The notes beneath the pieces were generated by a model. It did not search any database, had not been told where the DNA came from, and saw only the letters and a list, made by a program, of their open reading frames with translations. DNA of 64,000 nt from Akkermansia muciniphila (GTDB taxonomy: Bacteria > Verrucomicrobiota > Verrucomicrobiia > Verrucomicrobiales > DEV007), in assembly GCA_945883495.1 (NCBI GenBank), contig CAMCXS010000024.1, positions 1-64,000 on the forward strand. Direction: 5' to 3'. Both the position numbers and the translations under genes were made by a program. This document shows positions 26,582 to 35,865 of the stretch, piece by piece. The number at the start of each line of letters is the position of its first letter. The stretch's first letter is position 1.

Positions 26582-28288
26582 ATGCGACAACTACTCAATC
26601 GCCATCAATACAATGCTGGCCGTCTCGCGCTCATCGCGGGCGGCTTGGTCTTGGCGATTCAGCTCCTTTACTTTCTTTTCGGGCTGGCCACCTGGATGGA
26701 CGAAGGGAATTACCTCTACGGGTCCACGGCCTGCATCCGGCATGGTCTGAAGCTCTATAGCGAGCAGCTTCCCTGTTGGTACACGCCACTATATTACGTG
26801 GCACTGGGCTGCTGGCAGGAGATTGCCGGACTCGGATTGCGGCCTTCGCGCCTCTTCTCCGTGCTCTGTTTCACCGCAGCCCTGGTGATCCTTATTAGAA
26901 CTCTGGCTGGACGGGACGCCGCCCGGCGCCAAGCCCCTGCTGCCGTTTTCGTCTGGCTCACCGTGCTTTCGCCGGCCGTGGCTCTTTACCACGCCAGCGT
27001 ATCCCAGTTCTCGTTCGTCAACGTGCAGATCGCTGCAGTGATCTGGGTTTTGTTTCACCCAAGCGCTTTCTCTCGGGATTTGCGCTGGCTCGGGGCGGGA
27101 GTCCTCACGGGAACGATCCTGATGACGCGGCCGAACTATCTGCTCATCGTGCCGTTGCTGATCGTGGCGGATGCCTGGCTTCATGGCCTGCCGGGCCGCC
27201 GGGCCGTCGCCTCTTACCTGATCGCCTGTGCAAGCGTCGATATCCTGATCTGCGCCATCTTTGGACCCGGAGCATTTTGGAATTTGATCCGGACCTATCC
27301 AGGAGCTGAAGGACTCGCAAAGGCGATCGGACTAACAGCAGATCCAGCGGTGGGCTCCCTTGAAGGCGGGGACTTGGGTCTCCAAGTGCAAAGCTGGTGG
27401 GCCACTCGGCCGGAGACATTCCGAGGCCCCCATGAGTGGTTCATTGAGGGCGTTCTGTGGCCTTATTTGCCGCTGCTGCTGGCGAATCTATTCACCCTTT
27501 TCCGTTGGCGCCAACGCGGCTACGACCGATCTCTGGACGCGGCCTTCGCTTTGGTCTTTGCCACCAGCGTAGGTCTTCACTTCGCCGCTACCCAGACATT
27601 CTGTCAGACATGCGCAATGCCGTATGTGAATTACTCCGTGATCTTCGGGCTCGCGGGCGGTGCCCAATCCTCTTGGATCGCCTGGGAACGACTCCGCGAC
27701 TCCTTCCCGGCCTTTCTTCACGCCCGCTCCTGGCGAAGCTGGACTCACGCCGGCGCCGCACTGGCCATCACTCTCACCTTCCTGCCCTCACTCGTAGCGT
27801 TTACGGCAGGCGGTGTATACCGGAAGTGGATCGACTTCAAAACTCCGGGCCTCGTGCGTGCCTTGGCCACCAATCTCGCCCCGCAAGTTCCCCCAGACGC
27901 CGTCGTGCTGCCACTCGGAATTGATATTCGCCTCACCGAAGCCATTCATCTAGCCGAGCGATTGGCGGACCCGTTGCTCATTAATTTTAGCTTCTCCCTC
28001 CGCGATCCAATTGAGACCAATGCGACTTTCTCCGAGGCGGAGCAAGCCCGAATTCGTGCCCGGGGTCTCTGGACAAAGGAACTGCTTCGCGACTGGCTAC
28101 GAGAGCAGCATCGCTATGTTATTTATCGCGAAGGCGGCGTAATCGACGTGCGTTGCAAGGAAATCCTCGCGGAATGCTTCGTCTCCCAGCCGTTGGTGCC
28201 GTCCGCGGCGCCCGGAAGCCCTCTGAGCGGCTACCGTCTCGCCACTCGCCAATCTCCGAAACCGTCCACAACCACCGCAGCAAGATGA
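26582..28288 (+). CDS. GT39-like polyprenyl-phosphate-sugar transferase (membrane)
   Basis: 568 residues with about ten membrane helices. The first outer loop carries the acidic pair 'LATWMDEGNYLYGS' typical of GT-C glycosyltransferases (ArnT/PMT group), and the C-terminal 130 residues form a soluble domain. Such enzymes move a sugar from a polyprenyl-phosphate carrier to a lipid or protein outside the inner membrane. First gene of a six-gene overlapping operon; its stop overlaps the next start (ATGA). The 80 bp upstream are AT-rich ('ttgatcaaatcttttgcatttc') and likely hold the operon promoter. Confidence 0.8.
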   Translation: MRQLLNRHQYNAGRLALIAGGLVLAIQLLYFLFGLATWMDEGNYLYGSTACIRHGLKLYSEQLPCWYTPLYYVALGCWQEIAGLGLRPSRLFSVLCFTAALVILIRTLAGRDAARRQAPAAVFVWLTVLSPAVALYHASVSQFSFVNVQIAAVIWVLFHPSAFSRDLRWLGAGVLTGTILMTRPNYLLIVPLLIVADAWLHGLPGRRAVASYLIACASVDILICAIFGPGAFWNLIRTYPGAEGLAKAIGLTADPAVGSLEGGDLGLQVQSWWATRPETFRGPHEWFIEGVLWPYLPLLLANLFTLFRWRQRGYDRSLDAAFALVFATSVGLHFAATQTFCQTCAMPYVNYSVIFGLAGGAQSSWIAWERLRDSFPAFLHARSWRSWTHAGAALAITLTFLPSLVAFTAGGVYRKWIDFKTPGLVRALATNLAPQVPPDAVVLPLGIDIRLTEAIHLAERLADPLLINFSFSLRDPIETNATFSEAEQARIRARGLWTKELLRDWLREQHRYVIYREGGVIDVRCKEILAECFVSQPLVPSAAPGSPLSGYRLATRQSPKPSTTTAAR

Positions 28289-29286
28289 TCTCCACTGTTG
28301 CCCTCTCGGGCGTGTCCGTCATCATTCCGGTATATAACGAATCCGGAAATCTGGAAATTCTTTGCCGCCGCACCTTGGAAATCTTGCGATCGATCAATCG
28401 GCCGCACGAGATCTTGTTTGTCAATGATGGCTCTCGCGATGGCTCTTCCGAAGAGCTGGATCGGCTCGCCGCTACGGAGACGGGCGTCCGCGTGCTCCAC
28501 CTGCGCCGCAATTTTGGTCAGACCGCCGCCATGATGGCGGGGATCGACCACGCGCTTTACCATATCCTCGTGCCGATGGACGGGGATCTCCAAAACGATC
28601 CCGCCGATATCCCCCGCCTCCTTGCCAAGTTGGACGAGGGTTACGACGTGGTCTCTGGCTGGCGGAAGTCGCGCCAAGACGGCCGCATTCGCGTTTTCTT
28701 GAGCCAAATCGCGAATCGGCTGATCTCCTCGATTTCCGGCGTTCACTTGCAGGATTATGGCTGCTCCATGAAAGCCTACCGCCGTGAAGCGCTCGACACC
28801 GTGCGGCTCTATGGCGAGATGCATCGACTTATCCCGATCTATGCGGATTGGAATGGAGCCCGCGTCACTGAATTGGAAGTCAATCACCATCCTCGTGTCA
28901 AAGGCCATTCCAAATACGGAATGTGGCGCATCCCCAAAGTGATGCTTGACCTTTTGGTGGTGACTTTCCTGCGCCGCTACGCCGAAAAGCCAATCTATGT
29001 CTTTGGAGGGATCGGCATTTTGGCCTTCCTTTCCAGCTTCGCCATTCTTGCCCTTGCTTTTTCTTACAAGATTTTCGCGGGTGTGTCGCTAATCCAAACC
29101 CCGCTGCCGCTTCTGGCGGGCTTGGCCTTCGTTACCGGCGTTATCTGCTTCCTCATGGGGCTGCAAACCGAACTGATCGCCAGGACCTATCACGAGAGCC
29201 AGAACAAGCGCACCTATGTCGTGCGGGGAACTCCAGCATTTCAATCATGTGCGGCATCGCGGGAATTTGGGGACAAGGCAGCCTGA
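28285..29286 (+). CDS. GT2 polyprenyl-phosphate glycosyltransferase (ArnC/DPM1-like)
   Basis: 333 residues from the ATG at 28285, inside the stop of the previous gene. The GT-A fold is clear: 'VSVIIPVYNESGNLEIL', 'EILFVNDGSRDGS', the metal-binding 'PMDGDLQNDP', and 'DYGCSMKAYRREALD'. Two C-terminal membrane helices (about 240-310) give the ArnC/GtrB arrangement. These enzymes load a sugar from a nucleotide donor onto undecaprenyl or dolichyl phosphate, so it probably makes the donor for the GT39-like neighbour. Its last 40 bp overlap the start of the asparagine synthetase gene. Confidence 0.9.
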   Translation: MISTVALSGVSVIIPVYNESGNLEILCRRTLEILRSINRPHEILFVNDGSRDGSSEELDRLAATETGVRVLHLRRNFGQTAAMMAGIDHALYHILVPMDGDLQNDPADIPRLLAKLDEGYDVVSGWRKSRQDGRIRVFLSQIANRLISSISGVHLQDYGCSMKAYRREALDTVRLYGEMHRLIPIYADWNGARVTELEVNHHPRVKGHSKYGMWRIPKVMLDLLVVTFLRRYAEKPIYVFGGIGILAFLSSFAILALAFSYKIFAGVSLIQTPLPLLAGLAFVTGVICFLMGLQTELIARTYHESQNKRTYVVRGTPAFQSCAASREFGDKAA

Positions 29287-31115
29287 GCCTCACGGGGCAG
29301 ATGATCAATCGTCTGGCCCATCGTGGACCAGACGGCTCGGGCCTGTGGTCTGATGAAGAGGCCGCCGTTTATCTCGGCCACCGTCGCCTCTCCGTCGTCG
29401 ATCTCACCACGGGCGCTCAGCCAATGGTGAGTTCGTGCGGCCGTTATGTGATTACGTTCAACGGTGAGATTTACAACCACACCAGCCTCCGCGCCGAGCT
29501 CGAAGCCCGCGGGCGGGTTTTCCTCTCGGACCATTCCGACACCGAAGTTCTTCTCAACGGCTATGCGGAGTGGGGTCCTCGCTTCCTGGAGCGTTGCAAC
29601 GGAATGTGGGCGTTCGCCATATTTGATCGTCAACAGCGCACACTCTTTTTGTCTCGAGATCGCTTTGGGGAAAAGCCACTCTACTATGCATCTCGGCCCG
29701 AAGCTTTTGTCTTTGCCTCGGAATTGACCGCATTGACGGCCCATCCGGCGGTTTCCACCTCCGTATGCGATACCGGGTTGCGGAAATTCTTTGCCTATGG
29801 ATATCTGCCTGCGCCCTGGACCGGCCTGGCGGAAGCACGCAAGTTGCCTGCCGCGCACTGGATGCTTCTCGACTGCCGGACCGGCGCCGCTCAGATCCAA
29901 CGCTATTGGCGTTACCAAGCACACACTTCCCGTGAATACGAATTGGCCGATCCAAGAGATCTCGCCACCGAACTGCGCGAGCGGCTCAAGCAATCCGTAA
30001 AGCTGCGTTATCGATCCGATGTCCCGGTCGGGCTCTTTCTCAGCGGCGGGGTCGATTCCTCTACTCTGGCCGCCCTCGCGATCGAAGCCGGTCAATCCGT
30101 GCGCACGTTCTCGATCGGGTTTGAAGAAAAGAGCTTCGACGAGTCCGCCTATGCGGAACAGGTAGCGAATCATTTGGGCACGAAACATCATCGCCGCGTG
30201 CTGGGAGCCGAAGTTGTCCCGGAGTTCGCGGGTCGCGTCCTGGACGGATTAGACGAACCGCTCGGCGATGCGTCACTGCTTCCCACCTCGCTGTTATGCG
30301 AATTCGCCCGGGAAGAAGTGACCGTGGCCTTAGGGGGAGATGGAAGCGACGAAATGCTTTTCGGTTATGATCCGTTCAAAGCGTTGCGGGTGGCTGCGCT
30401 CTATCGTTCCATGATCCCTGATCCTGTCCATCAGGGCATTCTCCATTTGGCCGCAAGGATGCCGGTGTCGCATCGCAATATGAGTTTGGATTTCAAGGTC
30501 AAGCGCGGCTTGCGCGGCGCTGGCTATCCTCCGCCCCTCTGGGGGCCCGTGTGGATGTCATCGCTGTCCGAATTGGATCTGCGCGACTTCGCGGAAAGCA
30601 AATCGGACCTGGAGGAGACCTTTTCCGAAGCGATCGAAGCTTGGGATGCTTGCGAAGCCGACAGTTTGGAAGACCGGCTCTGCCAGTTCTATATTGAATT
30701 GTACCTTCAGAACGACATTTTAACGAAGGTTGATCGCGCCAGCATGAGAGTCGGGCTGGAAGTTCGGGCCCCCTTTTTAGATAACGACGTCGTCGATTTG
30801 ATCCGGCAGATTCCAGCCCGGCTCAAATTCGCGGATGGAGCCGGCAAAGTGATTTTGCGGCAAGCCATGGCCGCCAGCTTGCCAGAAGGGATCTTGGACC
30901 GGCCGAAAAAGGGCTTCGGTATGCCCGTGGGCAAGTGGTTTAGCGACGGGGTGCTGGAACCTGGAGAAACGCGTTGGGGCCAGCCGGCAGCGGCCCAACG
31001 GATCTACGAGCGCCACCTCCAAGGCCGGGCGGACGAGCGCGGCTTCCTCTGGAGCCAGTTCGTGGTCAATCGTTGGATGGCGGCCCTCAAGGGACCGGTG
31101 GAGGTGGCGGCGTGA
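29247..31115 (+). CDS. asnB: Glutamine-hydrolysing asparagine synthetase (glycan operon copy)
   Basis: 622 residues. Cys2 is the N-terminal amidotransferase nucleophile ('MCGIAGIWG'), with 'RGPDGSG', 'FNGEIYNH' and 'SDTEVLLNGY' of the class II glutaminase. The synthetase half has the PP-loop 'LFLSGGVDSSTLAAL' near residue 265 and 'ALGGDGSDEMLFGYDPF'. It converts aspartate or a related carboxylate to the amide with ATP and glutamine. In polysaccharide operons, AsnB-like enzymes often amidate a sugar acid, and that is the likely role here. It starts 40 bp inside the GT2 gene and ends overlapping the GT4 start. Confidence 0.92.
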   Translation: MCGIAGIWGQGSLSLTGQMINRLAHRGPDGSGLWSDEEAAVYLGHRRLSVVDLTTGAQPMVSSCGRYVITFNGEIYNHTSLRAELEARGRVFLSDHSDTEVLLNGYAEWGPRFLERCNGMWAFAIFDRQQRTLFLSRDRFGEKPLYYASRPEAFVFASELTALTAHPAVSTSVCDTGLRKFFAYGYLPAPWTGLAEARKLPAAHWMLLDCRTGAAQIQRYWRYQAHTSREYELADPRDLATELRERLKQSVKLRYRSDVPVGLFLSGGVDSSTLAALAIEAGQSVRTFSIGFEEKSFDESAYAEQVANHLGTKHHRRVLGAEVVPEFAGRVLDGLDEPLGDASLLPTSLLCEFAREEVTVALGGDGSDEMLFGYDPFKALRVAALYRSMIPDPVHQGILHLAARMPVSHRNMSLDFKVKRGLRGAGYPPPLWGPVWMSSLSELDLRDFAESKSDLEETFSEAIEAWDACEADSLEDRLCQFYIELYLQNDILTKVDRASMRVGLEVRAPFLDNDVVDLIRQIPARLKFADGAGKVILRQAMAASLPEGILDRPKKGFGMPVGKWFSDGVLEPGETRWGQPAAAQRIYERHLQGRADERGFLWSQFVVNRWMAALKGPVEVAA

Positions 31116-32260
31116 AATTGCTCTTGGTCAACTACGAGTATCCGCCGCTCGGGGGCGGTGCGGCCACGGCGACCCGCGCCTTGGCACGCGCGCTCCGCGA
31201 CCACGGGGCCGAGGTTCACGTCCTCACCTCAGCAGCTCCTGGACTGGCCAAGCCCGAGACCCATGAAGGATTCTTTGTGGAACGGATTTGGACCGGAAGA
31301 CGGCATCGTGACCGTTGCAGCGTTTTCGAGATGGGCATGTTTGTCCTGGCTGCATTTCTCCGGTTGCCCCTGCTGCTCTGGCGCGGCAGTTTTGATGGGG
31401 CCGTGCTCTTTTTCGGGCTCCCCTGCGGCCTGCTTGGACTCCCGCTAAGATACCTCTTCGGCATCCCTTACGTCATTTCCCTCCGGGGAGGCGATGTCCC
31501 AGGAACAGAACCAAGCCTCGACGGCGTCCATACGATCTTACGCCCCCTGCGGCGCCAGCTTTATCGCTCCGCCGCTGCCGTGACCGCGAATTCCGAAGGT
31601 CTTCGCCAGCGTTCCCAAGCGGCCGATCCGCTGCCGGTTCTCGTGATTCCAAATGGAGTGGAGCAACTGCCGCCGGACATCAAGCCAGTGGAGGCCGCGG
31701 CCCGCATTCTTTTCGTCGGCCGCCTCGTTGATCAAAAGAACGTAGCGATGCTTCTCCGCGCTCTTGCCGCCATGTCACGCCGGGATGCGGATCTGGAGAT
31801 TGTTGGGGATGGTCCCTTGCGCGCAAGCCTGGAAAGCTTAGCCACGGATCTAGAAATCAGAGACCGCGTGCAGTTCTCCGGATGGCTCGACCGCTCGGAG
31901 ATGCCAACAAAATACCGCCAATCCACTCTGCTGGTTCTCCCGTCGCGCTATGAAGGCATGTCCAACGTGGTGCTCGAAGCGATGGCCGCCGGGTTGCCCG
32001 TGATCGCTACGGCGGTGGAGGGAATGAAAGAATTGGTCCAAGACGATCATACAGGAGCCATCGTGCCCGACGACGACGCTTCCGCCTTGGCTCAAGCGAT
32101 GGATCGGCTTTTGGAAGACGCCGCCCTGAGACAACGTCTCGCGGAGCAGGCACGCCTTCGCGTGGAGACCTATTTTTCCTGGGATGCAGCGGCGCGCAGC
32201 TATTTGCGGCTCTTCCCCCAGCCTGAACCCGAATACAATTATGCAGGCAGTCATCGATAA
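31112..32260 (+). CDS. GT4-type glycosyltransferase (GT-B fold)
   Basis: 382 residues from a GTG at 31112 that overlaps the stop of the asparagine synthetase gene; the frame is open further upstream, but that would overlap 140 bp of coding sequence. The N-terminus 'KLLLVNYEYPPLGGGAATA' and C-terminal 'ILFVGRLVDQKNVAMLLRAL', 'LVLPSRYEGMSNVVLEAMAAGLPVI' with the EX7E-type donor site are standard GT4. It adds a sugar from a nucleotide donor at the cytoplasmic face, probably to the growing glycan. The next gene begins 20 bp before its end. Confidence 0.9.
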   Translation: MKLLLVNYEYPPLGGGAATATRALARALRDHGAEVHVLTSAAPGLAKPETHEGFFVERIWTGRRHRDRCSVFEMGMFVLAAFLRLPLLLWRGSFDGAVLFFGLPCGLLGLPLRYLFGIPYVISLRGGDVPGTEPSLDGVHTILRPLRRQLYRSAAAVTANSEGLRQRSQAADPLPVLVIPNGVEQLPPDIKPVEAAARILFVGRLVDQKNVAMLLRALAAMSRRDADLEIVGDGPLRASLESLATDLEIRDRVQFSGWLDRSEMPTKYRQSTLLVLPSRYEGMSNVVLEAMAAGLPVIATAVEGMKELVQDDHTGAIVPDDDASALAQAMDRLLEDAALRQRLAEQARLRVETYFSWDAAARSYLRLFPQPEPEYNYAGSHR

Positions 32261-32978
32261 TCACGCCATCTACCAAAAACAATGGCCGAATTGGGTGGGC
32301 ATGAAGAAGTTCGGCCCAGCTTCCCGCTGGCTGCGCTGGCTGGTGGAAAAGGCCATTATGGAAGTCGATGCGCGTTCCATCGGTAGCGCTTTAGACGTGG
32401 GATGCGGAGAAGGGACTCTGACTGCTCACTTGTCCCACTTACTACCAGCGGCGCAGATACGCGGCATAGACTTCTCTGACACCGGTGTGCGGATCGCCAT
32501 CGAGACCTACGGGAGCGGAAAAGTTGAGTTCGAGTGTTTACCGATCCAAGAGGAAACAGGCGAATACGATCTGGTCTCCGCTTTTGAAGTGCTCGAGCAC
32601 ATCGAGGATTGGAAGCCCTTTCTTGCGGAGATGGCGAAGCGCTCGCGTCGCTACCTCCTGGTTTCGTTTCCCACCGGACGGATGCGCCCGTTCGAGGTGC
32701 ATGTGGGCCACTACCGGAACTTTGCGAAAGGGGAAATGGAAGCAGCCATGGCCGAACTCGGCTTCGCCCCCAAAACAATCCGCTATGCAGGATTCCCCTT
32801 TTACTCTCCGCTTTACCGCGACCTCTGCCAGTTGACGAATGCTGGCAACAACAGCTTGAGCACGGGGGCTTTTGGACAGGGCAAACGACTGATCTCTGAT
32901 CTGTTCTACCTTGCGTTCCGGCTCTCGTCTCATCGCCAGTGGGGTGATCAGTTTTGCGGAATCTTCGAACGGAAATGA
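32241..32978 (+). CDS. SAM-dependent methyltransferase, class I
   Basis: 245 residues. Motif I 'ALDVGCGEGTLTAHL' (near residue 50), then 'IRGIDFSDTGVRIA' and 'YDLVSAFEVLEHIEDWKPFL' are typical of UbiE/Methyltransf_11-type enzymes. Its position between a GT4 gene (20-bp overlap) and a flippase-like gene (ATGA overlap) suggests methylation of a sugar or glycan intermediate; the substrate is not shown by sequence. Confidence 0.85.
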   Translation: MQAVIDNHAIYQKQWPNWVGMKKFGPASRWLRWLVEKAIMEVDARSIGSALDVGCGEGTLTAHLSHLLPAAQIRGIDFSDTGVRIAIETYGSGKVEFECLPIQEETGEYDLVSAFEVLEHIEDWKPFLAEMAKRSRRYLLVSFPTGRMRPFEVHVGHYRNFAKGEMEAAMAELGFAPKTIRYAGFPFYSPLYRDLCQLTNAGNNSLSTGAFGQGKRLISDLFYLAFRLSSHRQWGDQFCGIFERK

Positions 32979-33925
32979 GCCTTTCCATTTCACGGCCCAT
33001 TCAGAAGCGTCTCGCCGGAATAGTAAGCCTGCTCGCGGCAGGAATGTTTTTGATTCAGGTCTGGCCCCATCTCGACGACACGCGAGGTCAGTTTCACCCC
33101 TGGGCCGTGGGATTCATCGCGCTTATGGTCATCGCCGTTCAAGGGCTCCACGCCTGTAAGCTGCGGATGTTGCTTACGGCTCCCCCACCCTTTTCAAGGC
33201 TGCTCGCGATTTGCCTGATTGGCAATTTCTTCGGAGCGGTCTTCTTCACGCAACTTGCCGGGGATCTTTGCAAGCTCTGGTTGCTGCGAGAAGCTCCTGA
33301 GCGTCAGTCCGGACAGCCTTTGGCCGTCCTTCGTGACCGGCTCTCAAGCTGTGCCGCAGTGACATTGACGCTGGCCTGGGCACTCTCCGGCGGGACGGGA
33401 CTGTCCTGGATAGTTTCCCTCTTGTTCCTGATCATCGTGGCCGTTCTCTCCACTCCAGGCGAACGCCTCGCGGCAACTGCATGGCAAGGGCTCCGGGACC
33501 ACTGGAAACGAATCCCCGAAATTCCCATCGCTGCTTTGAATCCTTCCATGACTAGCTGGCGTTGGCTGACCGTTCATGCGCTTTCCTTGGGTGTCCAAGC
33601 GGTGGGTGCCATCGCCGTGTGGGCCGCCTTGTCCTGGGCAGGGGCGTCCCTGGATGGTACCAAATCCGTCCTTTTGGCCTCTGTCTCCGCAGTAGCCGTC
33701 TTGCTGCCCCTTTCAGCGGGCGGCATAGGAGTTCGCGAAGTTTCCTCCTACGCATTGCTTCTCCATTGGGGCACGGCCGAGGCTTCCGCCGCCGCTGGCA
33801 TTGCCCACCTCACTTTGGGTTTTCTTCTTGGGGCTGGAACGGGCGCCTTAATTGGATGGCTCATGATCAGGCCTAGCTCCTTGGACCAGAGCGCCAGGAT
33901 GATCGTTGGGCAGCCCGGCGCGTGA
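32975..33925 (+). CDS. LPG_synthase_TM (YbhN/AglD-like) membrane protein
   Basis: 316 residues from the ATG at 32975, within the stop of the methyltransferase gene. About eight membrane helices carry family landmarks: 'GNFFGAVFFTQLAGDLCKLWLL' near residue 80, and 'LPLSAGGIGVREVSSYALLL' near residue 250. Only the lysylphosphatidylglycerol-synthase-like membrane domain is present, without the tRNA-dependent transferase half. Such proteins sit in glycolipid and polysaccharide clusters and are thought to move lipid-linked intermediates. Last gene of the operon. Confidence 0.85.
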   Translation: MSLSISRPIQKRLAGIVSLLAAGMFLIQVWPHLDDTRGQFHPWAVGFIALMVIAVQGLHACKLRMLLTAPPPFSRLLAICLIGNFFGAVFFTQLAGDLCKLWLLREAPERQSGQPLAVLRDRLSSCAAVTLTLAWALSGGTGLSWIVSLLFLIIVAVLSTPGERLAATAWQGLRDHWKRIPEIPIAALNPSMTSWRWLTVHALSLGVQAVGAIAVWAALSWAGASLDGTKSVLLASVSAVAVLLPLSAGGIGVREVSSYALLLHWGTAEASAAAGIAHLTLGFLLGAGTGALIGWLMIRPSSLDQSARMIVGQPGA

Positions 33926-33969
33926 TCGTCCAACCAGGGAGGCCGCGGGGAAAGTCCCGGGCAAAACCC

Positions 33970-35325
33970 ATGAGCCTGAAAACCTCTCGCCGTAAATTCC
34001 TCGGAACCGGAGCCGCTGCCGCCGCCTTTCAATTTCAAGTCCTCCCGAGCCGAGTCCTGGCCCAGTCGCCCAACGAGAGTCCCAATCTCGCCTTCGTCGG
34101 AGCGGGCGGCCGGGCGACGGCCAATATAAAAGGCTGCGAACAAGCCGGCGGGACGATTTACGCCCTGGCCGACGTCGATCTGCGCCGCAGCGCGGAGATG
34201 CGGACGAAATACCCGAACGCCAAGTTTTACCAAGACTGGCGGCAAATGCTGGAGAAAGAGGCAAACAACCTGGACGGCATCGTCGTTTCCACCCCGGATC
34301 ACACCCACGCCGTAGCGGCCATGGCCGGGATCAAGCTCGGGCTGCATGCCTATGTCGAAAAGCCGCTGACGCGGACCATTTCCGAAGCCCGGGCGCTGCG
34401 CGATGCAGCCAAGAAAGCGGGGGTTTGCACCCAAATGGGGAACACCGGCCACGCCTCCAACGGCTCCCGGCTCACCAACGAATACATCCGCTCCGGCGCC
34501 ATCGGCACGGTGAACTTGGTGCACTGCGTAACCAATCGCCCGTCATGGCCCCAAGGCATTCTCCGGGGAGCCAGCGCGCCGATTCCCGAAGGCCTTGATT
34601 GGGACGGTTGGATCGGTCCCGCACCGATGAAGCATTACGCGGAGAAGATCGTGCCCTTCAATTGGCGTGGTTATGTCGATTACGGCACCGGCGCCCTGGG
34701 CGATATGGGCGCCCACATCATCGATCACCCCGTTTGGGCCTTTGGCTTGGGCACGCCCACGAGCATCGAGGTCGAGTGTGAACGCGATCAGGCTGGCAGC
34801 GAGGCCGATACCCATCCGAACTCCTGCACCATCACCATGATATTTGACCGGCCTGGCCAGGATCCGCTCCAGCTCATTTGGTTCGATGGCAAGCACCGGC
34901 TGCCTGTTCCGCCAACCTATCCACGCACCATCACCGACAAAGAGGGCAAGCAAAAGGTCATCGCCAACATCGACAACGGCGTGGTCTACTTTGGCAGCAA
35001 GCACGTCATGGCGCACGGCTCACACGGCGGCAATCCGGAGATCTTGACGAACCAAGAAGCGTTCGTGAAGCCGCCGGAAACCCTCAAGCGCTCCCCCGGG
35101 CATTACGAGGAGTGGATTCAGGCGATCCGTGAAAAGAACCCCGCCTTGCCGGAATCAAACTTCGACGTCGGTGCCCATCTCACCGAAATCCTGCTCCTCG
35201 GCTCCATGGCCGCGCTCGTGGGCAATGGCACCAAGCTCACCTGGGATCCGCAGGCCATGAAGACGGGCAATGCCCTGGCCGACGCCATGGTGCAGCACCA
35301 ATACCGCGGCGGTTGGAGCCTCTGA
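33970..35325 (+). CDS. TAT-exported Gfo/Idh/MocA family oxidoreductase
   Basis: 451 residues from the ATG at 33970. A twin-arginine signal ('SRRKFLGTGAAAAAFQF') is followed by a Rossmann fold ('NLAFVGAGGRATANIKGC'), the 'EKPLTRTISEARAL' strand with the conserved Lys, and the C-terminal beta-sheet domain ('YGTGALGDMGAHIIDHPVWAF'). Exported members are frequent in Planctomycetes and Verrucomicrobia and act on sugars or inositols in the periplasm, carrying tightly bound NAD(P). It is a single gene 44 bp after the glycan operon; the substrate is unknown. Confidence 0.9.
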   Translation: MSLKTSRRKFLGTGAAAAAFQFQVLPSRVLAQSPNESPNLAFVGAGGRATANIKGCEQAGGTIYALADVDLRRSAEMRTKYPNAKFYQDWRQMLEKEANNLDGIVVSTPDHTHAVAAMAGIKLGLHAYVEKPLTRTISEARALRDAAKKAGVCTQMGNTGHASNGSRLTNEYIRSGAIGTVNLVHCVTNRPSWPQGILRGASAPIPEGLDWDGWIGPAPMKHYAEKIVPFNWRGYVDYGTGALGDMGAHIIDHPVWAFGLGTPTSIEVECERDQAGSEADTHPNSCTITMIFDRPGQDPLQLIWFDGKHRLPVPPTYPRTITDKEGKQKVIANIDNGVVYFGSKHVMAHGSHGGNPEILTNQEAFVKPPETLKRSPGHYEEWIQAIREKNPALPESNFDVGAHLTEILLLGSMAALVGNGTKLTWDPQAMKTGNALADAMVQHQYRGGWSL

Positions 35326-35335
35326 AGCGATCCGC

Positions 35336-35716
35336 TCAGGACTCGACCGCGGAATCGAGCGCGTATTCCTCCAAGATCGAGCGGGTCACGTAGTCCAACG
35401 CCGCGCGGTGCGTCGCCTTCAAATAAACGGGCGGCGCATAGCCAGCGTCGAGCGCTTGTTTCCAGCGGGGTGCGCAGAGACACCATCGATCCCCCGGCTT
35501 GAGCCCGGGAAAATCGTAGGCCGGCACCGGCGTACTGAGATCGTTCCCGGCGGCGCGGGAAAACTCGAGGAATTCCTCACTGACACGCACGCAAACCGCG
35601 TGACAGCCCACGTCTTCCTCTCCAACGGAACAGCGCCCATTGCGATAAAATCCGGTCTGCGGATCGAATGAGCACGGTTCCAGCGGCCCTCCCAGCACGT
35701 TCAAGTCTCTGTCCAT
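35336..35716 (-). CDS. DUF2237 family protein
   Basis: 126 residues from the ATG at 35716; 'MDRDLNVLGGPLEPCS' is the usual N-terminus of the family, so longer upstream starts are rejected. Conserved lines: 'CSFDPQTGFYRNGRC', 'GCHAVCVRVSEEFLEFS', 'GNDLSTPVPAYDFPGLKPGDRW' and 'CLCAPRWKQA'. Function is unknown; the invariant Cys residues and the 'GDRWCLC' line suggest metal or redox chemistry. It is convergent with the dehydrogenase gene. Confidence 0.9.
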   Translation of the reverse strand: MDRDLNVLGGPLEPCSFDPQTGFYRNGRCSVGEEDVGCHAVCVRVSEEFLEFSRAAGNDLSTPVPAYDFPGLKPGDRWCLCAPRWKQALDAGYAPPVYLKATHRAALDYVTRSILEEYALDSAVES

Positions 35717-35865
35717 TGCGAGTCCCTCCTCCATGAATCCAGGCGCCGCATCAAGAAATTCTTTACCGGCAAAATCCCGTTCCGATGTTCCGAGCCGGGG
35801 CTGCATTTCCCTCATCCTCATTCTTGCGTTCCCAGCGGCGTAAAGTTTGCTGCACGTCTCCGTCG

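Noticed and set aside
30974..31111. Earlier start for the GT4 gene
   Set aside because: It would overlap about 140 bp of the asparagine synthetase; the GTG at 31112 opens the canonical GT4 N-terminus with a stop/start overlap.
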